Of a stretch of DNA of 64,000 bases, positions 46,007 through 53,686 are shown piece by piece. The stretch is from the NCBI GenBank assembly GCA_045657665.1, contig JAZOTN010000001.1, positions 1-64,000 on the forward strand, in the 5' to 3' direction. The translations under genes and the position numbers were made by a program. The notes below the pieces were generated by a model. That model searched no databases, was not told where the DNA came from, and worked only from the letters and a program-made list of their open reading frames with translations. Every line of letters starts with the position of its first letter. Within the stretch, counting starts at the first letter, position 1. The stretch comes from RUG12461 sp045657665 (GTDB lineage Bacteria; Bacillota; Clostridia; Lachnospirales; Lachnospiraceae).

Positions 46007-47812
46007 ATGAAGTCTGTAGATGCAGCTGCAGTACGTGCGCGTCTTTCCGCTCTCCGTAAAAAAATGTCGGAGAGTGGTATAGACGCCTATTTTATCGTAA
46101 CGGATGATTTTCATGCGTCCGAGTATGTCGGGGCTTATTTCAAGTGCCGCGAATATATCAGCGGATTTGACGGATCCGCCGGTTCGGTTGTTGTGCTTGC
46201 GGATGAGGCAGCGCTCTGGACGGACGGACGGTATTTCCTTCAGGCAGAGCAGCAGCTGAGGGACACTGGGATTGCTCTGCAGCGAATGGGTGACCCCGGC
46301 GTTCCGGAGCTTGAAGAGTTTCTTGCCGATAAACTGAAAAACGGCGGTGTACTTGGGTTTGACGGCAGAACGGTAACGCTTCACCGTTTCGAGAAGCTTA
46401 AGAAAAAACTGCCGGATACGGTTTCATTCCGGATGGATCTTGATCTGGTCGGTGAGATCTGGACTGACCGCCCTTCAATTTCCAAAGAAAAAGCGTTTCT
46501 CTACGACGAAGCGTATGCCGGGAAGTCCAGGGAAAAGAAACTGGAAGAACTCCGAAAGGAAATGGAAAAGAAGCAGGCAGATATGACGATCATTACGTCG
46601 CTCGATGACATCGCCTGGCTTCTCAATATCCGTGGAGGGGATGTGCTTTATAACCCTGTCATGCTGTCCTATCTGATGGTCGGTAAGGATGATGCTACAT
46701 TATATGTTGATAAAGCGGTTGTTAACGAAGAAATTATAAATGAATTTAACAAAAACAACATCAATATCCGTCCCTATGATGAGTTTTACGAAGATATCCC
46801 GAAAGCCACGTCAGACAAGAAAGTACTGGTTGATCCGGAGCGCGTGAATGCTGCGTTGACAGACCGGATTTCTGAAACTGCGGAGCTTGTCAGGGATGTG
46901 AATCTGACCTACCTTCCAAAATCGCTGAAAAATGCCACGGAAGTGGAAAATGAGCGGCAGGCACATGTAAAAGACGGCGTGGCTGTGACGCGTTTCATCT
47001 ATTGGTTGAAGCACCATGTCGGGAAAGAGGAGATCACGGAGATCACCGCCTCCGAAAAGCTGGAGGAATTCCGCAGGATGGGTGAGCATTATTTCGGACA
47101 GAGTTTTGCACCCATTGCCGGATATGGGGAACACGGGGCGATCGTGCACTATGAGGCGACAGAGGAGATCGCCGCAACGCTTCGTCCGGAGAGTTTTCTG
47201 CTTCTTGATACCGGCGGACAGTACCTTGAGGGGACGACTGATATTACAAGGACGATTGCTCTCGGCCCGGTGACGGACGAGCAGAGGAAATATTACACAG
47301 CTGTTCTGCGCGGCAATCTGAATCTTGGCGCAGCTTATTTCAAACACGGGTGCCATGGGATCAATCTTGACTATCTGGCGAGAGAGCCCTTGTGGGAACT
47401 GAATCTGGACTATAACCACGGAACGGGGCACGGCGTCGGATGCTTTCTGAACGTACATGAAGGACCGCAGAGGATTGCCATGAAGGAGATCGGCGACCCG
47501 AAGATCCAGCTTATCGAGCCGGGAATGATTACTTCGGATGAGCCGGGGCTATATCTGACCGGTCGGTACGGGATTCGGATCGAGAACCTGATGGTCTGTC
47601 TGGAAGCGGCAAAGAACGAGTACGGAAGATTCCTCCGTTTTGAGACACTGACGCTGGTTCCGTACGAACCGGATGCGATTGATGTTTCCGCCCTTTCTGA
47701 GAAGGAACGGAAGCTTTTGAATGAATACCACGCGCGCGTTTATGAAAAGATCGGCCCGTTTCTTCCTGAGGAGGAACGGGAATGGCTTCGGGACGTGACA
47801 AAACCGTTATAG
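46007..47812 (+). CDS. M24 Xaa-Pro aminopeptidase, long form
   Basis: The 601-aa protein is of the long aminopeptidase P type: two creatinase-like N-terminal domains (to about residue 300) and a pita-bread catalytic domain with metal ligands in LLDTGGQYLEGTTDITRT (two Asp), NHGTGHGVG (His), and the Glu residues of ITSDEPGLY and GIRIENL. A C-terminal extension is present as in eukaryotic and clostridial members. It releases N-terminal residues before proline. It is cotranscribed with apt and the downstream genes. Confidence 0.93.
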   Translation: MKSVDAAAVRARLSALRKKMSESGIDAYFIVTDDFHASEYVGAYFKCREYISGFDGSAGSVVVLADEAALWTDGRYFLQAEQQLRDTGIALQRMGDPGVPELEEFLADKLKNGGVLGFDGRTVTLHRFEKLKKKLPDTVSFRMDLDLVGEIWTDRPSISKEKAFLYDEAYAGKSREKKLEELRKEMEKKQADMTIITSLDDIAWLLNIRGGDVLYNPVMLSYLMVGKDDATLYVDKAVVNEEIINEFNKNNINIRPYDEFYEDIPKATSDKKVLVDPERVNAALTDRISETAELVRDVNLTYLPKSLKNATEVENERQAHVKDGVAVTRFIYWLKHHVGKEEITEITASEKLEEFRRMGEHYFGQSFAPIAGYGEHGAIVHYEATEEIAATLRPESFLLLDTGGQYLEGTTDITRTIALGPVTDEQRKYYTAVLRGNLNLGAAYFKHGCHGINLDYLAREPLWELNLDYNHGTGHGVGCFLNVHEGPQRIAMKEIGDPKIQLIEPGMITSDEPGLYLTGRYGIRIENLMVCLEAAKNEYGRFLRFETLTLVPYEPDAIDVSALSEKERKLLNEYHARVYEKIGPFLPEEEREWLRDVTKPL

Positions 47813-47829
47813 AAAAAGGGGATGAAAAA

Positions 47830-48330
47830 ATGAGTATTTTTGAAAATGCAGTTATGGTCAAACAGAAAAAAACACCGCTCCGGTGGGCGCTCGAGCTTAC
47901 AGTGCTCTTCGGGGCGATCTGCGGGACGGCAGCGGTCATACTGTTTAATCCGTTTTTGTTTGTGATTCCGATCCTTTTGTTTATCGGGTTTTATTTCGCG
48001 CATAAATACAACTACATCGAGCATGAATATACATATATCGAAGGGCAGCTTGATATTGACCGGATCTATGCAAAGGCACGCAGAAAATCGATCGCGAAGA
48101 TCGATATGGAGGATCTGATCATCATCGCACCCTCGGGGAGCCGCGAGGTTGGCAATTATGAGCGTAACGACCATATCCCCAAAAAGAACTGCTCGAGCTG
48201 TGAACCGGATCATAAGGTCTATGATGCGATTTACAAGACGGAGAAAGGCACGTTTGTGATCTATTTTGAACCGGATGAGAATATGCTCGATCTGATCGCT
48301 GTCAGAAATCCCAGGAAAGTAGTGAAATGA
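47830..48330 (+). CDS. two-helix membrane protein (DUF6106-like)
   Basis: The 166-aa protein starts at ATG 47830 (MSIFENAVMVKQKKTP), with GGGGATG upstream; the longer frame from 47782 overlaps the peptidase gene. Two hydrophobic helices (about residues 22-60) are followed by a cytoplasmic domain of about 100 residues with a CSSC pair near 123-126. It resembles an uncharacterised family of Clostridia that I believe is DUF6106. It overlaps murI by 4 bp (ATGA). Confidence 0.7.
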   Translation: MSIFENAVMVKQKKTPLRWALELTVLFGAICGTAAVILFNPFLFVIPILLFIGFYFAHKYNYIEHEYTYIEGQLDIDRIYAKARRKSIAKIDMEDLIIIAPSGSREVGNYERNDHIPKKNCSSCEPDHKVYDAIYKTEKGTFVIYFEPDENMLDLIAVRNPRKVVK

Positions 48331-49109
48331 CGGGACTATGCGACCTGAAAAAGGACAGCATTGCCGTTTTTGACTCCGGGGTTGGCGGGATCAGTGTTTT
48401 AAAGGAGCTCGTGCATCTCCTTCCTCAGGAAAAGTTCTGGTTTTTCGGTGATTCGGCAAATGCACCGTATGGAACCAGGACCGTGGAGGAGGTACGGACG
48501 CTGACGATCGGACATATAGACCGGATGGTACAGGGCGGCGCCAAAGCAGTGGTGATTGCCTGCAACACAGCAACGAGCGCTGCAGCAAAGGCGCTCCGCG
48601 AAAAATACGACTCTCTTCCTGTGATCGGAATCGAACCGGCATTAAAGCCGGCGGCTCTTTCCAGGAAACATGCCACGGTGATCGTGCTTGCGACGGAAAT
48701 GACGATCCATGAGGATAAATTCCATGAACTGGCAGAGCGCTTTGCCGGTGATACGGAAATCATACCGATCCCTGCTCCGGAGATCGTTTCCCTGGTAGAA
48801 GAAGGAAAAGAAAACAGCGCCGAAATGGATGCGTATCTACAGAAGATCTTTCTCCCCTTTCGGGAAAAGCAGATTGACGCGGTTGTTCTAGGATGTACAC
48901 ATTTTCCGTTCGCTTATGATGGAATTTACCGCGCATTTGACGGAAAAGTGACGCTTTTTGACGGAGCAGAAGGCACTGCGCGGGAGCTGAAAAGACGTCT
49001 TGCCGAAAAAAATCTCCTGCGCGCGGCAGGAGAAGAAGGATCTGTTTTAATAGAGAACAGTCTCGGTGAAGAAAAGGTCCGGCTTTCCAAAAGGCTGTTT
49101 TCATTATAA
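48327..49109 (+). CDS. murI: glutamate racemase
   Basis: The 260-aa enzyme supplies D-glutamate for peptidoglycan. It has the N-terminal AVFDSGVGGISVLKEL (residues 13-28) and both catalytic cysteines in VIACNTATSAA (about 75) and VVLGCTHFPF (about 187), plus GIEPALKPA. It starts within the stop of the upstream gene (ATGA), so translation is coupled. Confidence 0.95.
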   Translation: MTGLCDLKKDSIAVFDSGVGGISVLKELVHLLPQEKFWFFGDSANAPYGTRTVEEVRTLTIGHIDRMVQGGAKAVVIACNTATSAAAKALREKYDSLPVIGIEPALKPAALSRKHATVIVLATEMTIHEDKFHELAERFAGDTEIIPIPAPEIVSLVEEGKENSAEMDAYLQKIFLPFREKQIDAVVLGCTHFPFAYDGIYRAFDGKVTLFDGAEGTARELKRRLAEKNLLRAAGEEGSVLIENSLGEEKVRLSKRLFSL

Positions 49110-49128
49110 GCGTTGTTCGGAAACCTCC

Positions 49129-49599
49129 TTAACTCTTTGAGGGAGGATTCGGCATATCGGAAACAGGCGGTTCGAAAGCATCCAGATGGATGTTTGGCTT
49201 TTTTTCATGAGCTTCATTCAGAAGATACAGCCAGAGCTCATGGACCTTGTAGGAAAGAACCGCAGAATTCTCGACATTGTAGGGTGCGAGCAGATCAAGG
49301 TCAAATCGTCGCATCCCGTCCGGAGCAAGGAAGAGGAGGTTGTTGGTCTGCGTTTTGTCTCCGCATGTCTTGATGAGTTCGTAAGTGATCAGATGGAATG
49401 GCTCCCCTGCATATTTGCAGGTGAACTCCGTGTAGCACTCGTTGATGAGCCAGTTGTTTCCTTCATCATCCTGTACCTGATCCTTCAGACTGTCATCCAT
49501 CAGCTCAGTGGTCTGCATATTGACAAACCATTCGATCGCCCCTTTCTTAGTCTGGGCAAGCATTTCGTCAATTCTTGAGGCAAGTTTTTCCGGCTTCAT
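49129..49599 (-). CDS. hypothetical protein, 156 aa
   Basis: The soluble acidic protein has no motif that I know. It includes a Trp-rich helix (AIEWFVNMQTTELMDD), a central beta-rich part (FTCKYAGEPFHLITYELIKTCGDK) and a Pro-rich end. The ATG has AAGGGGAT upstream on the minus strand. It is convergent with murI and divergent from the GlpA-like operon. No function is proposed. Confidence 0.65.
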   Translation of the reverse strand: MKPEKLASRIDEMLAQTKKGAIEWFVNMQTTELMDDSLKDQVQDDEGNNWLINECYTEFTCKYAGEPFHLITYELIKTCGDKTQTNNLLFLAPDGMRRFDLDLLAPYNVENSAVLSYKVHELWLYLLNEAHEKKPNIHLDAFEPPVSDMPNPPSKS

Positions 49600-49736
49600 G
49601 GAGTATCCCCTTTCCTGATCGGTTTCGACACTCTCATCATATGCGTTTTTTCCCGATTTTACAAGAGATAAATGTGTATTCTTAATCTTGGAGAAGGCTG
49701 AAAAATATGATACAATAAAAGTCCTACGAAAAAGAG

Positions 49737-49765
49737 TTGGAAAAAGTCGGAAACCGTGTTATAGT
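49737..49765 (+). promoter_or_regulatory. promoter of the Glp-like operon
   Basis: TTGGAA (49737-49742), a 17-bp spacer and TATAGT (49760-49765) lie 60 bp before the start at 49825. A near-palindrome (TTAAGTCTTTAA) follows at about 49783. Confidence 0.7.
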
Positions 49766-49824
49766 AGGGAAGAGAATTAATTAAGTCTTTAAATTAATAA
49801 TTGCAGGAAAAGGAGAGAGGAAGA

Positions 49825-51279
49825 ATGGTAGATGTAGCGATCATCGGCGCAGGTGTTGTCGGCAGCGCTGTCGCACGGGAACTTTCCAGATATGACGTGA
49901 AAGCCGTTGTGATCGAGCGGGATGAAGATGTCTGTACCGGGACTTCCAAGGCCAACAGTGCGATCGTGCATGCGGGCTTTGACGCGGAACCGGGGAGCCT
50001 TAAAGCAAAGCTGAATGTAAAGGGAAATGCGATGATGGAGGAGCTTTCGAAGAAGCTGGATTTTCCGTTCCGCCGCAACGGTTCCCTTGTAGTACGGACG
50101 AAGGACCAGGATCGTGAGATTCTTTTGAAACTCCTCGAAAAAGGTGAAAAAAACGGCGTGCCCGGCGTGAGGATCATTTCCGAAGCCGAGGCGAAGGAGA
50201 TGGAGCCGAATCTGGCGGATGATGTGGTCGAGGCGCTGTTTGCTCCTACCGGCGGGATCGTATGCCCGTTCCATCTCACGATGGCATATGCTGAGAATGC
50301 CGTGGAAAACGGCGTCGAATTTTTGTTAAATACAGAATTAACATCTATAAAAAAAGACGGCGATCATTATGTTCTGGAGACTTCGAATCCGGAACATAAC
50401 AGGATCGAAGCAAAGACTGTTGTGAACGCGGCAGGAGTATACGCGGACTGGGTCAACAATCAGGTGAGCGGAAAGAAGATCCATATCACTGCGCGTAAAG
50501 GCGAATACATGCTTCTCGACAAGACCGCGGGAGATCATGTTGACCATACGATCTTCCAGCTTCCCGGAAAAATGGGAAAAGGCGTCCTGGTAACGCCTAC
50601 GGTTCACGGAAATCTTCTTGTCGGGCCGACCGCAACAGATATTGATAACAAGGAGGGGGTAAATACTACGCAGGACGGGCTTGACCAGGTAACTGTGAAA
50701 TCTGCCCTCAGTGTAAAGAATGTGCCTCTCCGGCAGGTCATCACTTCTTTTGCGGGTCTCAGGGCACATGAAGATCAGGATGATTTCGTGATCGGCGAAG
50801 CGGAGGATTCGGAAGGGTTTTTCAATGCGGCAGGGATCGAATCGCCGGGACTCTCTTCGGCACCGGCCATCGGTGTTATGGTGGCGGAGCTCGTGAGAGA
50901 CAAACTTTCGCTCAAGGAAAAAGCGGAATTCAAGGAAGAAAGAAAAGGAATCGTAAGGCCTTCCGAGCTTTCCAGAGAAGAGCAGAGCGAATTGATCCGG
51001 AAGAACCCGGCGTATGGCAATATCATCTGCCGCTGTGAGATGATCACGGAGGGAGAGATTCTGGACGCGATTCACCGTCCGCTTGGAGCGAGGTCGCTTG
51101 ATGCTGTGAAACGACGCACCCGTGCCGGAATGGGAAGATGCCAGTCGGGCTTCTGTTCACCGCGAACCATGGAGCTCCTGCAGCGCGAAGTTCCGGAGGA
51201 TATTTATGCAATCAGTAAATCCGGTGGCAGATCAACGATCGTGATTGGACAAAATAAGGAAATCGGGGAGGGCGCTTAA
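49825..51279 (+). CDS. FAD-dependent glycerol-3-phosphate dehydrogenase-like protein (GlpA-like)
   Basis: The 484-aa protein starts at ATG 49825 after GGAGAGAGG. It has an N-terminal FAD motif (AIIGAGVVGSAVAREL), a DAO-type core and a C-terminal BFD-like [2Fe-2S] region with CRCEMITEGEI and RAGMGRCQSGFC (four Cys). This is the layout of anaerobic GlpA-like enzymes. It probably oxidises glycerol-3-phosphate or a related 2-hydroxy acid. It is the first gene of a three-gene operon; glpK and glpF are not adjacent. Confidence 0.88.
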   Translation: MVDVAIIGAGVVGSAVARELSRYDVKAVVIERDEDVCTGTSKANSAIVHAGFDAEPGSLKAKLNVKGNAMMEELSKKLDFPFRRNGSLVVRTKDQDREILLKLLEKGEKNGVPGVRIISEAEAKEMEPNLADDVVEALFAPTGGIVCPFHLTMAYAENAVENGVEFLLNTELTSIKKDGDHYVLETSNPEHNRIEAKTVVNAAGVYADWVNNQVSGKKIHITARKGEYMLLDKTAGDHVDHTIFQLPGKMGKGVLVTPTVHGNLLVGPTATDIDNKEGVNTTQDGLDQVTVKSALSVKNVPLRQVITSFAGLRAHEDQDDFVIGEAEDSEGFFNAAGIESPGLSSAPAIGVMVAELVRDKLSLKEKAEFKEERKGIVRPSELSREEQSELIRKNPAYGNIICRCEMITEGEILDAIHRPLGARSLDAVKRRTRAGMGRCQSGFCSPRTMELLQREVPEDIYAISKSGGRSTIVIGQNKEIGEGA

Positions 51280-51280
51280 G

Positions 51281-52543
51281 ATGAGGAACGTTGATTTAGT
51301 CATTATCGGGGGCGGCCCAGCGGGACTTGCGGCAGCTGCCAGTGCCAGAGAGAGCGGGATCGAGAGTATTCTGATTATCGAGCGCGATAAGGAGCTTGGC
51401 GGGATCCTGAACCAGTGCATTCACAACGGCTTCGGTCTTCATACTTTTAAAGAAGAGCTGACCGGTCCGGAATACGCAGCCAGATTTATCGCAGAAGTTA
51501 AAAAGTTAAATATAGAATATATTTTAAACACAATGGTCATGGATATCTCCCCGGAGAAAAAGGTGACCGCAATGAACCGTGAGGAAGGCCTTTTTGAGAT
51601 ACAGGCCAAAGCAGTTATCCTGGCAATGGGCTGCAGGGAACGTTCCCGCGGTGCTCTCAATATTCCGGGATACCGTCCGGCAGGGATTTTTTCCGCAGGA
51701 ACGGCACAGCGTCTTGTGAATATGGAAGGGTATATGCCCGGCAGAGAGGTTGTGATCCTCGGCTCCGGTGATATCGGACTCATCATGGCACGCCGTATGA
51801 CGCTGGAAGGCGCCAAGGTAAAAGTGGTTGCGGAGCTCATGCCTTATTCCGGCGGACTCAAGCGGAACATCGTACAGTGCCTCAATGACTTTGATATCCC
51901 GCTCAAGCTTTCCCATACGGTCATTGATATCGAGGGCAAGGAGCGTGTGGAGGCGGTTACGATCGCTGAGGTCGGACCGGACAGAAGACCCATCCCCGGA
52001 ACGGAAGAGCGTTATACCTGCGATACGCTGCTGCTTTCCTGCGGACTGATCCCGGAAAACGAGCTGTCACGCGGTGCGGGAGTGACGCTTTCGAACATCA
52101 CATCGGGGCCGGTAGTCAATGAGAGCCTTGAAACTAATATTGAGGGCATTTTCGCCTGCGGAAACGTGCTTCATGTGCATGATCTCGTGGATTATGTGTC
52201 TGAGGAGGCTAAGAACGCGGGGAAAAATGCAGCGGATTACATCAGGAACGGCGTGACAAAAGGAGATCATGTGATCTCGCTGAATCCGACCGGAGGCGTT
52301 CGTTACACCGTTCCGTCGACGATCGACGTGAACCGTATGTCGGATACGCTTACCGTTCGTTTCCGTGTGGGGGATGTATATCGGAACCGGAGCATCGTAA
52401 CATATTTTGACGAAGAAAAGATTTCAGAGCGCAAGCGTCCGGTCATGGCGCCCGGTGAAATGGAGCAGGTGATCTTAAAGAAGAGTGATCTCATAAGCCG
52501 TCCGGGCCTTGAGAAGATCACGATCACGATAGAAGAGTCCTGA
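51281..52543 (+). CDS. NAD(P)/FAD-dependent oxidoreductase (GlpB-like partner)
   Basis: The 420-aa flavoprotein starts at the ATG at 51281, one base after the upstream stop, with GGGGAGGG before it. It has two dinucleotide-binding motifs: VIIGGGPAGLAAAASA near residue 6 and VVILGSGDIGLIMARR near 155, and the later GIFACGNVLHVHDLVDY. It resembles the pyridine-nucleotide-disulfide-type proteins paired with GlpA-like enzymes in Firmicutes, likely passing electrons onward to an unknown carrier. Confidence 0.87.
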   Translation: MRNVDLVIIGGGPAGLAAAASARESGIESILIIERDKELGGILNQCIHNGFGLHTFKEELTGPEYAARFIAEVKKLNIEYILNTMVMDISPEKKVTAMNREEGLFEIQAKAVILAMGCRERSRGALNIPGYRPAGIFSAGTAQRLVNMEGYMPGREVVILGSGDIGLIMARRMTLEGAKVKVVAELMPYSGGLKRNIVQCLNDFDIPLKLSHTVIDIEGKERVEAVTIAEVGPDRRPIPGTEERYTCDTLLLSCGLIPENELSRGAGVTLSNITSGPVVNESLETNIEGIFACGNVLHVHDLVDYVSEEAKNAGKNAADYIRNGVTKGDHVISLNPTGGVRYTVPSTIDVNRMSDTLTVRFRVGDVYRNRSIVTYFDEEKISERKRPVMAPGEMEQVILKKSDLISRPGLEKITITIEES

Positions 52544-52557
52544 CGGAGGAGAGAATC

Positions 52558-52926
52558 ATGGAAAAAAAGGAATTAACCTGTATCGGATGCCCTCTCGGGT
52601 GTCAGATCACCGTGACGATGGAAAACGGTGAGATCACGGAAGTAAAGGGCAACACCTGTAACAGGGGAGATGTTTATGCAAGAAAAGAAGTGACCAACCC
52701 GACCAGGATTGTCACCAGTACGGTCAGGGTAGCCGGCGGCACGGCACCGACCGTGTCATGCAAGACCAGAGAAGACATTCCGAAAGGAAAGATCTTTGAG
52801 GTAACAGAAGCCCTTCGCGGTGTTACCGTCGACGCACCGGTCTCTATCGGAGACGTTGTCTGTGCAGATGTTGCGGGAACGGGAGTCGATATGGTCGCGA
52901 CAAAAGATATCGGAAAAGCATCCTGA
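52558..52926 (+). CDS. DUF1667 Cys-rich small protein
   Basis: The 122-aa protein has the DUF1667 pattern: CIGCPLGCQITV (Cys residues near 8, 11 and 15) and later GNTCNRGDVYARKE with a fourth Cys, arranged like a [4Fe-4S] ligand set, followed by the KKE/DIPKGKIFEVTEAL part. It is always found with GlpA/GlpB-like genes and is probably an electron-transfer subunit. GGAGGAGAG precedes the ATG. Confidence 0.9.
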   Translation: MEKKELTCIGCPLGCQITVTMENGEITEVKGNTCNRGDVYARKEVTNPTRIVTSTVRVAGGTAPTVSCKTREDIPKGKIFEVTEALRGVTVDAPVSIGDVVCADVAGTGVDMVATKDIGKAS

Positions 52927-52951
52927 TAAGATGCTGCCGGGAACAGAGAAA

Positions 52952-52981
52952 GGGACAGCCCATATCGGGCTGTCCCTCTCT
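52952..52981 (+). terminator. terminator after the Glp-like operon
   Basis: GGGACAGCCC and GGGCTGTCCC form a perfect 10-bp stem around ATATC, followed by TCTCTT. The following gap (52982-53244) holds only the tandem repeat and promoter-like AT-rich sequence. Confidence 0.85.
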
Positions 52982-53055
52982 TGAGGAGTTTAGTTATGAA
53001 AATGTTTCATCTATGGTTTATACTATAAATGCTAAATGTGGCGAAAGTGTGTCCT

Positions 53056-53097
53056 AATTCTAAAAAGAAAATAAAGAATTCTAAAGAGAAAATAAAG
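53056..53097 (+). repeat. tandem 21-bp direct repeat
   Basis: Two adjacent 21-bp units beginning AATTCTAAA and ending GAAAATAAAG differ at one position. They are purine-rich on this strand and lie about 150 bp before a zinc-ribbon/HTH protein gene. A TATACT-like box lies just upstream at about 53022. The unit length is two helical turns, as for regulator sites. Confidence 0.7.
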
Positions 53098-53244
53098 TTT
53101 AAAATCGGCGCATAATGAACGAATTATATTCATTCACTATATTTACAGGAGAAAGAGAAACAGTTATACTGTACGAAGAATCTTTTCGGTGAAAGAATCA
53201 TCCTGCATACGACATCAAATTTGAGTTTTTAAAGGAAGAAGCAC

Positions 53245-53520
53245 ATGAGCTATTCGGGAATGGAACATAAGGAATCAATTACATACGAAAAGAATAATTG
53301 CAAGAGATGCGGAAAGTTCCTGCCGAAGAACTGGGAAGGGGATTATTGCGATACCTGTAAGGAAGCCATCTTGTTTGATCAGGTGCGTGATTTTATCCGG
53401 GACAATAACGTGACGGAGCGGGAAGTAGCGGAGTATTTCGGGATTTCCAGAGCCAAGGTAAAGGAATGGATCCAGGACGGCCGAGTGCAGTATACGTCTA
53501 CGAGGAATAAGTTGTTATAG
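53245..53520 (+). CDS. zinc-ribbon plus helix-turn-helix protein
   Basis: The 91-aa protein has a zinc ribbon (CKRCGKFLPKNWEGDYCDTC, residues 19-38) and a C-terminal helix-turn-helix (VTEREVAEYFGISRAKVKEWIQDG, about 56-79). This layout is similar to YvyF-like flagellar-operon regulators and to small clostridial regulators. It probably binds DNA or RNA. The start has AAGGAAG upstream. It is monocistronic with its own terminator. Confidence 0.75.
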   Translation: MSYSGMEHKESITYEKNNCKRCGKFLPKNWEGDYCDTCKEAILFDQVRDFIRDNNVTEREVAEYFGISRAKVKEWIQDGRVQYTSTRNKLL

Positions 53521-53563
53521 AAAACCGGCGGATCAACAGATCAATATCATTTATCGATTGTAA

Positions 53564-53591
53564 AAAGAAGTCCGAAAGGACTTCTTTTTTT
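53564..53591 (+). terminator. terminator after the zinc-ribbon/HTH gene
   Basis: AAAGAAGTCC and GGACTTCTTT pair around a stable GAAA tetraloop, with a T-run to 53591. Confidence 0.93.
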
Positions 53592-53624
53592 GTAAAACTT
53601 TAGAAAAACTTTATGATTATCGCC

Positions 53625-53653
53625 TTGCTTTTGCGTTTCCATGCTCCTATAAT
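53625..53653 (+). promoter_or_regulatory. promoter of ftsH
   Basis: TTGCTT (53625-53630), a 17-bp spacer and TATAAT (53648-53653) lie 33 bp before the ftsH start. No CIRCE or CtsR site is visible. Confidence 0.75.
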
Positions 53654-53686
53654 ATAGTGGATTGTATATGTGTAAGGGAGAATTCT

